A stretch of 9,746 bases of DNA from assembly GCA_016200725.1 (NCBI GenBank), contig JACQEE010000367.1, positions 1-9,746 on the forward strand, written 5' to 3'. Each line of letters begins with the position of its first letter. Position 1 is the first letter of the stretch. This document shows, piece after piece, positions 5,435-9,746 of this stretch. A program made the translations under genes and the position numbers. Under the pieces are notes generated by a model, which made no database searches, was not told where the DNA came from, and saw only the letters and a list, made by a program, of their open reading frames with translations. The DNA comes from Chloroflexota bacterium. GTDB taxonomy: Bacteria; Chloroflexota; Dehalococcoidia; SHYB01.

Positions 5435-6169
5435 TTACCTGGGGTCTCGTCGGGAAGGGCGCATTTTCTTGAAAGTGCCACCGTACGCCTCGAATAGTTC
5501 AAGGCATTCTCGTTGAAACTTCATGTTGCCACGCCTCCATTGAGGCGGACGAGTCGGCGACTGAACGAACTCAAATCCTTTTTCGATCCAAATCTCGCCA
5601 GCCAAGTGGACCTCGTTTGCGTCTATCCAGTCGTCGATCCAACTGTAACACCAGAGTTGGACCTTAAGATTGGGCCATCCATAGTCGGGCACGTTCGCGC
5701 GGCTAATCTTCCGATCGATAATCAGGATTTCCCCAGTGTTAATGTTTCGATAGACAAGATCCGGGATTCCCCAAAATGGAGACTCGCCCACCTTCAAAGA
5801 TGAAATCTTCTTCGCGCCACGCCCTTCAGGAGAAGGAGCATCCTGGAGAGGATCCTCGAAAATGAGCTTCCACTCCCCATTCAAAAGGCTGCGTGGCCGT
5901 TCCAAACCTCTGCGTCTTTGCCGAAACGCCGCTCGAATTTCGCGCTCTCCTCGCTTACCTACCGCCAACGCGGACGTAGGCCGCGAAGGCACGCAAAGGT
6001 CAAAAATCCAGTCTGAAAAAGAGGTAACCCAAGGTGCGCGTGAACCAGGAGGATTTTGGGTTGCCTGTTGCAAGAGCCAGATATGCTCCCGGAAAGGGTC
6101 GCGGTCTTCATCCTGGGCGCGCATATCAGCTCGGAGTTGTCTCAGTTGCTCGGGACGAAAGAATGTCAT
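5435..6169 (-). CDS. PD-(D/E)XK nuclease-like protein (RecB/Cas4-type motifs)
   Basis: A protein of 244 residues, not recognised as a named gene. Counting from ATG 6169, GIPDLVYR (134-141) carries P136-D137, EILIIDRKIS (147-156) carries D152-x-K154, and VQLWCYSW (170-177) carries Q171-x3-Y175. The order PD...DxK...QxxxY is that of RecB/Cas4-like PD-(D/E)XK nucleases, which cut DNA with a metal ion. The N-terminal half is variable and contains a repeat-like stretch, residues about 59-96, coinciding with inverted GCAAAG/GCGT repeats, and a PSPEGRG segment that looks repeat-derived. TTG 6187 is also open, but GGAGGA lies 10-11 bases before ATG 6169, which is therefore preferred. G+C is visibly lower than in mutS and mutL, suggesting acquisition. 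It lies 38 bases after mutS and five before the zinc-finger gene. A role as a toxin or a defence nuclease is speculative. Confidence 0.62.
   Translation of the reverse strand: MTFFRPEQLRQLRADMRAQDEDRDPFREHIWLLQQATQNPPGSRAPWVTSFSDWIFDLCVPSRPTSALAVGKRGEREIRAAFRQRRRGLERPRSLLNGEWKLIFEDPLQDAPSPEGRGAKKISSLKVGESPFWGIPDLVYRNINTGEILIIDRKISRANVPDYGWPNLKVQLWCYSWIDDWIDANEVHLAGEIWIEKGFEFVQSPTRPPQWRRGNMKFQRECLELFEAYGGTFKKMRPSRRDPR
5907..6001. repeat. Divergent CCTyTGCGT inverted repeats inside the nuclease-like gene
   Basis: CCTCTGCGTCTTTGCC (5907-5922) on the plus strand and CCTTTGCGTGCCTTCGCGG read on the minus strand from 6000 are similar, with eight of the first nine bases identical, and face each other about 60 bases apart. 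Sequences of the type CGCAAAGACGCAGAGG are widespread degenerate repeats in bacterial genomes; that comparison is from general knowledge. The interval encodes an Arg-rich segment of low similarity to the rest of the protein. Confidence 0.45.
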
Positions 6170-6207
6170 GGATGATTCTTCCTCCAAATAGGTTCCATTC
6201 CTGAGGG

Positions 6208-8847
6208 CTACACCCCTTCCTTCTTCGCCTTCTCCTGCAGCTCGAATAACTTGGTGATCGCCTCGAGCGGCGTCAGCGACGCCACGTCCAGTTTCAGCAG
6301 GTCGAGCAGCACGTCCCCGCGGCGGGGGAAGAGGGCGAGTTGCTCGCGGGACGGGGCCGGGCGGGAGGCGCGGGCGCGCTGCGCCATGCCTTTAGGGTCA
6401 CCGTGTTCGAGGGACTCGAGGACTTCTTGCGCGCGGGAGACGACGGGCTTGGGGAGGCCGGCGAGTTGGGCGACGTGGACGCCGTAGGACTTGTCGGCGC
6501 CGCCGGGGACGATCTTGTGGAGGAAGACGATGCGGCCGTCCTCCTCGGCGACGGCGACGTGGTAGTTGCGGGCGCGAGGCAGGTAGCGGGCTAACTCGGT
6601 CAACTCGTGGTAGTGCGTGGCGAAGAGCGTCTTCGCGCCCAGCTTCGGGTGGTTGTGGATGAACTCGGCGACGGCGCGGGCGATGGCAAGGCCGTCGTAG
6701 GTGCTGGTGCCGCGGCCGATCTCGTCGAGGATGATGAGCGAGCGCGGCGTGGCGTTGTTGAGGATCTGCGCCGTCTCCACCATCTCCACCATGAAGGTCG
6801 ACTGGCCGGTCGCAAGGTCGTCCTGGAGGCCGACGCGGGTGAAGATGCGGTCGACGATGCCCATGCGGACGGAGTCGGCGGGGACAAACGAGCCGATCTG
6901 GGCCATGAAGACGATGAGGCCGACCTGTCGCAGGTAGGTTGACTTGCCGGCCATGTTGGGGCCGGTGAGCAGGATGAGTTGCGCGTCGCCGCAGGACATC
7001 TTGGAGTCGTTGGGGACGAAGGTGCCGAGGGCGAGGTTGCGCTCGACGACGGGGTGGCGGCCGGCGACGATCTCCAGTTCGTCGCCGTCGCTGAGTTGCG
7101 GGCGCACGTAGTGGTTGCGCACGGCGACCTCGGCGAGGGCGGCGAAGAGGTCCACTTCGGCGACGGCCGCGCCGGTCGTGAGGAGTTGCTCGGCACCTGC
7201 TGCTACCTGGTGGCAGACCTGGCGGAAGAGCGAGGACTCGAGTTCCTGCATCCGCTCCTGCGCGTTGAGGACGACGGACTCGTGCTCCTTCAACTCAGGC
7301 GTGATGTAGCGCTCGCCGCCGACGAGCGTCTGCTTGCGCACGTAGTCGCCGGGCACCTGCGCCTTGTTGGCGTTGCTCACCTCGATGTAGTAGCCGAAGA
7401 CGCGGTTGTAGCCGACCTTGAGCGACTTGATGCCGCTGCGCTCGCGCTCGCGACGCTCGAGGTTGGCGAGGTAGGAACGCGCGTCGCGGGTGACAGAGCG
7501 CAGTTCGTCGAGTTCGGCGCTGAAGCCCGCGCGGATGACGTCGCCGTCGGCGAGCACGGCGGGCGGATCGTCGGCGAGCCCTGCGGCGATGACATCGACG
7601 GTCTCGCGGCAGGGACGCAGCCGCGAGGCGACGGGCTCGAGGGGAACGCCTCTCTCCCCCGCGACTTCGTCGGGGTGCCTCTCCCCACGTACGTGGGGAG
7701 AGGGTAAGAAACCTGGCTCGAGGACGGCGCGCAGTCCGGGGACGAGTTCGAGGCTGCGCCGCAGCGCCACGACCTCCTTGGGGCCGGCGATGTTGGAGCG
7801 GACGCGGTTGCAGAGGCGCTCGAGGTCGGCGATCTTGGCGACGAGGGCCATCGCCTTGCCACGCGGGATCGGGTGGTCGTAGAGCCACTGCACGGCGTCG
7901 AGGCGCTGCTCGATGGCGGCGCGGGTGAGGAGCGGCTGGCTGAGCCAGCGACGCAGGAGGCGCGCGCCCATCGCGGTCTTCGTAGTATCGAGCACTTTAA
8001 GCAGCGAGTGGTCGGTCGCGCCCCAGCGGCCGCCCTGGAGCAACTCCAGATTGCGGCGCGTCTGGGGGTCGAGGGCCATGAAGGCGATCGTGGAGTAGGT
8101 CGATAGCGAAGTGATCTGCGCGACGGCGGCCTTCTGCGTGTCGGCGAGGTAGACGAGCACGGCACCGGCGGCGCGGATGGCGAGATCGAGGCCGTCGCAG
8201 CCGTAGGCCTCGAGGGTGACGACGCCGAAGTGCTTCAGCAGGCGCTCGCGGGCGGAGTCGCGGTCGAAGGCGCGCGCATCGAGTTTGGTGACGGCGACGT
8301 TGGCGAGGCCGGGGGGCGTTTCCGTACTCGACAGCACGAGCACCTCGGCGGGAGCGAGACGCTGCAGTTCGACGGCGAGGCCTTCGACGGCGAGTTGCGT
8401 GACGGCGAACTCGCTCGTCGTGATGTCGACGTGGGCGAGGCCAGCGACGCCGTTCTCGACGACGACCGCGGCGAGGTAGTTGTTAGCCTTCTGGTCGAGG
8501 AGATTGGGTTCGACGACCGTTCCCGGCGTGACGACGCGGACGACGTCGCGGTCGACGAGGCCTTTCGACGCGTCGGGGTCGGAGGTCTGCTCGCAGATGG
8601 CGACCTTGTGGCCAGCGGCGATCAACTTGCCGAGGTAGGTGTCGACGGCGTGGTAGGGGATGCCGGCCATGGGGACGCGCTCGCCCTTGCCCATCTCGCG
8701 AGAGGTGAGCACGATGCCGAGGACGCTGGCGGCGATGCGGGCGTCGTCGTCGAAGGTCTCGTAGAAGTCGCCCAGGCGGAAGAGGAGAAGCACATCGGGG
8801 AAGCGCTTCTTAATGTCGAGATACTGGCGACGGAGGGGGGTGATCAC
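6208..8847 (-). CDS. mutS: DNA mismatch repair protein MutS
   Basis: A protein of 879 residues, normal for bacterial MutS1. It binds mismatches and small loops and recruits MutL. The N-terminal mismatch-binding domain has F28-x-E30 in RLGDFYETF, the Phe-x-Glu wedge. The ATPase domain has Walker A GPNMAGKST (629-637, K635), Walker B LIILDEIGRGTS (D708, E709) and the signature around STFMVEM. Near the C-terminus QLALF (836-840) matches the beta-clamp binding motif, followed by a helical tail. Residues about 379-397, including FLPSPHVRGER, are encoded by a palindromic repeat inserted in the lever region between domains and are absent from typical MutS. The start is GTG, and ITPLRRQYLDIKKRFPD is the normal N-terminus. 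A family A repeat abuts the GTG and now forms most of the leader, with a TACAAT box beyond it. No strong Shine-Dalgarno remains, so translation may be weak. Confidence 0.97.
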   Translation of the reverse strand: MITPLRRQYLDIKKRFPDVLLLFRLGDFYETFDDDARIAASVLGIVLTSREMGKGERVPMAGIPYHAVDTYLGKLIAAGHKVAICEQTSDPDASKGLVDRDVVRVVTPGTVVEPNLLDQKANNYLAAVVVENGVAGLAHVDITTSEFAVTQLAVEGLAVELQRLAPAEVLVLSSTETPPGLANVAVTKLDARAFDRDSARERLLKHFGVVTLEAYGCDGLDLAIRAAGAVLVYLADTQKAAVAQITSLSTYSTIAFMALDPQTRRNLELLQGGRWGATDHSLLKVLDTTKTAMGARLLRRWLSQPLLTRAAIEQRLDAVQWLYDHPIPRGKAMALVAKIADLERLCNRVRSNIAGPKEVVALRRSLELVPGLRAVLEPGFLPSPHVRGERHPDEVAGERGVPLEPVASRLRPCRETVDVIAAGLADDPPAVLADGDVIRAGFSAELDELRSVTRDARSYLANLERRERERSGIKSLKVGYNRVFGYYIEVSNANKAQVPGDYVRKQTLVGGERYITPELKEHESVVLNAQERMQELESSLFRQVCHQVAAGAEQLLTTGAAVAEVDLFAALAEVAVRNHYVRPQLSDGDELEIVAGRHPVVERNLALGTFVPNDSKMSCGDAQLILLTGPNMAGKSTYLRQVGLIVFMAQIGSFVPADSVRMGIVDRIFTRVGLQDDLATGQSTFMVEMVETAQILNNATPRSLIILDEIGRGTSTYDGLAIARAVAEFIHNHPKLGAKTLFATHYHELTELARYLPRARNYHVAVAEEDGRIVFLHKIVPGGADKSYGVHVAQLAGLPKPVVSRAQEVLESLEHGDPKGMAQRARASRPAPSREQLALFPRRGDVLLDLLKLDVASLTPLEAITKLFELQEKAKKEGV
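7659..7706. repeat. Palindromic repeat in frame in mutS (26-bp perfect inverted repeat)
   Basis: CCTCTCCCCACGT (7678-7690) and ACGTGGGGAGAGG (7691-7703) form a perfect palindrome with no spacer. It is preceded by CTCTCTCCCCCGCGAC, a small loop and GTCGGGG (7660-7675), a second imperfect hairpin. The two-hairpin build resembles the element at 12-59. Confidence 0.85.
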
Positions 8848-8848
8848 A

Positions 8849-8883
8849 CCTAACCCCTACCCCTTCCCTAAAGGGAAGGGGAA
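8849..8883 (+). repeat. Family A palindromic repeat (copy 3), mutS leader
   Basis: CCTAACCCCTA followed by CCCCTTCCCT (8860-8869), loop AA, AGGGAAGGGG (8872-8881). It starts one base beyond the complement of the mutS GTG codon and lies between that codon and the TACAAT box at 8901-8906, so it should be transcribed as a leader hairpin of mutS mRNA. Confidence 0.87.
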
Positions 8884-8900
8884 GAAAAGAGGGATGGGGC

Positions 8901-8906
8901 ATTGTA
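8901..8906 (-). promoter_or_regulatory. mutS: Candidate -10 box of mutS
   Basis: TACAAT on the minus strand, followed by GCCCCATC. The mutL promoter has TACAAT followed by CGCCCTATC and then directly ATG, so the two promoter regions look related, with the repeat inserted between box and start codon in mutS. No clear -35 box is seen. Confidence 0.4.
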
Positions 8907-8969
8907 GCGCAGGGTGGCGCGCAGGCGCACGGCCTGGACGTCAGGGCTGCGAGGGAGGCCTGCCGGGCG

Positions 8970-8999
8970 TTGCGCCAACAGGGGCGTAGGTCCGATACT
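8970..8999 (+). promoter_or_regulatory. Candidate promoter of the methyltransferase gene
   Basis: TTGCGC (8970-8975) and GATACT (8994-8999) are 18 bases apart, pointing away from mutS. The transcript would have a leader of about 30 bases before ATG 9038. Both boxes deviate from consensus. Confidence 0.35.
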
Positions 9000-9037
9000 G
9001 GCAGCCACGATAACCTTTGGATCTCAGGAGGCTACTG

Positions 9038-9746
9038 ATGTCGAACGAATCGGCCGCCAGCGTCAAAGAGCAGGTGCGCAAGGACTGGGCCGAGGGGGCC
9101 CGCGCATGGGGGAAATGGCGACGCGAACTGACGTCGCAGTCGAAGGAAGCAACGGACGTGCTCATCGAAGCGGCTCAGTTGCGACCGGGCATGCGTGTGC
9201 TGGACATTGCTTCTGGGACCGGCGAACCGGCGCTTTCCATCGCGACGGCCCTGGGTGCGAAGGGCGAAGTGGTCGCCACGGATCTGACGACCGAAATGCT
9301 CGCAGTGGCTGAGGCTGACGCTCACGAGCGCCGCCTAAAGAACGTCCGGTTTCAGCAGGCCGACGCCGAGGCGCTGCCGTTCCCTGACGAGTCCTTCGAT
9401 CGCGTCACGTGCCGCTTCGGGATCATGTTCTGTCCAAGGCCAGGCCAAGCACTGCGCGAGATGCGCCGCGTGCTGAAGCCGGGCGGACGTGTGGCGCTCG
9501 TGACGTGGGGGCCGCCGGACAAGAACCCCTTCTTCGCCACAGCGATGGGCCCTTTCATGAAGCGCCTCCCCATGCCGCCACCCGACCCCGACGCGCCCTC
9601 GCCGTTCCGCTTTGCCCAGCCCGCCGGCACGAGTGTTGTTGTTGACCAGTCCCGCAGAAAGGAGCGAGACATGAGCAACATTACCCTTCTTGCCCTCAGG
9701 TCTGCAGCACGTAAGGTAAATGAGGATGTCGTGGCGTGTAGAGACA
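9038..9746 (+). CDS. Class I SAM-dependent methyltransferase, partial at the window end
   Basis: At least 236 residues, running off the right edge. The start ATG has AGGAGG six bases upstream, a strong ribosome site. The Rossmann methyltransferase core is clear: motif I VLDIASGTGEPAL (54-66) binds S-adenosylmethionine, the acidic residue ending strand 2 is D82 in VVATDLTTEML, DAEALPFPDESFD (109-121) is the motif of UbiE-like small-molecule methyltransferases, and RVLKPGGRVALVTW (144-157) is the post-core strand. The substrate cannot be told. After PFRFAQP (residues 189-195) the family normally continues with a 'g.l...l..AGF' helix. Here the sequence changes to GTSVVVDQSRRKERD, with lower G+C, then a perfect AAAGGAG and an in-frame ATG at 9671, so the gene may be truncated or fused there. 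Confidence 0.85.
   Translation, partial: MSNESAASVKEQVRKDWAEGARAWGKWRRELTSQSKEATDVLIEAAQLRPGMRVLDIASGTGEPALSIATALGAKGEVVATDLTTEMLAVAEADAHERRLKNVRFQQADAEALPFPDESFDRVTCRFGIMFCPRPGQALREMRRVLKPGGRVALVTWGPPDKNPFFATAMGPFMKRLPMPPPDPDAPSPFRFAQPAGTSVVVDQSRRKERDMSNITLLALRSAARKVNEDVVACRD
9658..9664 (+). promoter_or_regulatory. Strong internal ribosome binding site
   Basis: AAAGGAG, six bases before ATG 9671, lies inside the open frame of the methyltransferase. A Shine-Dalgarno of this strength within a gene suggests that translation really begins again at 9671. Confidence 0.55.
9671..9746 (+). CDS. Possible new gene start, unrecognised, partial
   Basis: It starts at ATG with AAAGGAG upstream and reads MSNITLLALRSAARKV, then NEDVVACRD to the window edge. 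It is in the same frame as the methyltransferase, so it is either a separate gene, following a truncated methyltransferase whose frame happens to stay open, or the fused C-terminus. The 25 visible residues are probably helical; I do not recognise a family. Confidence 0.35.
   Translation, partial: MSNITLLALRSAARKVNEDVVACRD

Noticed and set aside
3220..5472. A 750-residue open frame on the plus strand opposite mutL
   Set aside because: It is antisense to a clear mutL gene, and its Gly/Glu/Ala/Asp-rich composition is what high-GC codons give on the opposite strand; no family-like motif is seen.
5456..5485. A further family B copy (GGGCGCATTTTCTTGAAAGTGCC)
   Set aside because: The arms pair only partly and the outer CCCCTAC end is degraded; it lies in the nuclease-like reading frame and may be chance.
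6979..8853. Several open frames of 80-240 residues on the plus strand opposite mutS
   Set aside because: They are shadows of mutS in GC-rich sequence, without ribosome sites or recognisable domains.
609..8883. A CRISPR array formed by the repeated hairpins
   Set aside because: Copies are kilobases apart, differ in loops and lie inside genes; no regular spacers and no cas genes are present.

Overview
The window is GC-rich chromosomal DNA, about two-thirds G+C by eye, from a bacterium. The general layout and several protein details suggest a Chloroflexota-like (Dehalococcoidia-type) or other high-GC lineage, possibly from a metagenome. These details are the wording of MutS and MutL, a short MutY ending in a small winged-helix-like tail, and a repeat type that reads as VGADFKSAP in proteins. 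The lineage call is an inference. There are no RNA genes, CRISPR arrays, insertion sequences or phage genes.

Layout. Plus strand, left: an SRPBCC-fold protein (125-613), a divergent Ham1/RdgB-like nucleotide hydrolase starting at TTG (712-1347), and a type II toxin-antitoxin pair, AbrB-type antitoxin plus PIN toxin (1412-2082), preceded by a three-copy 19-bp-period operator candidate. Minus strand, centre, transcribed right to left: mutS (8847-6208), a PD-(D/E)XK nuclease-like gene (6169-5435), a YgiT-type zinc-finger gene (5429-5205), mutL (5175-3337) and a short-form mutY (start near 3059, stop at 2079). mutY and the PIN toxin converge and share one CTAG for both stop codons. Plus strand, right: a class I SAM methyltransferase from 9038, open to the window edge. 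Its last part looks like a junction with a second gene starting at 9671.

The core is a DNA-repair locus. MutS recognises mismatches. MutL carries the endonuclease-type C-terminal motifs, so this is a MutH-independent, nicking-MutL mismatch repair system. MutY removes adenine opposite oxidised guanine, and the Ham1-like protein may cleanse the nucleotide pool. Between mutS and mutL sits a lower-GC two-gene insert, nuclease-like plus zinc finger, that resembles an acquired toxin-antitoxin or defence cassette with an unusual partner.

The most striking feature is about a dozen short GC-rich palindromic elements of several families. Some lie between genes. One supplies the stop codon of the SRPBCC gene, and two abut the GTG start codons of mutS and mutY exactly. 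At least six lie in frame inside mutY, mutL and mutS, where they encode low-complexity peptides in inter-domain linkers or loops. This resembles the protein-invading palindromic elements known from Rickettsia, here concentrated in the repair genes themselves.
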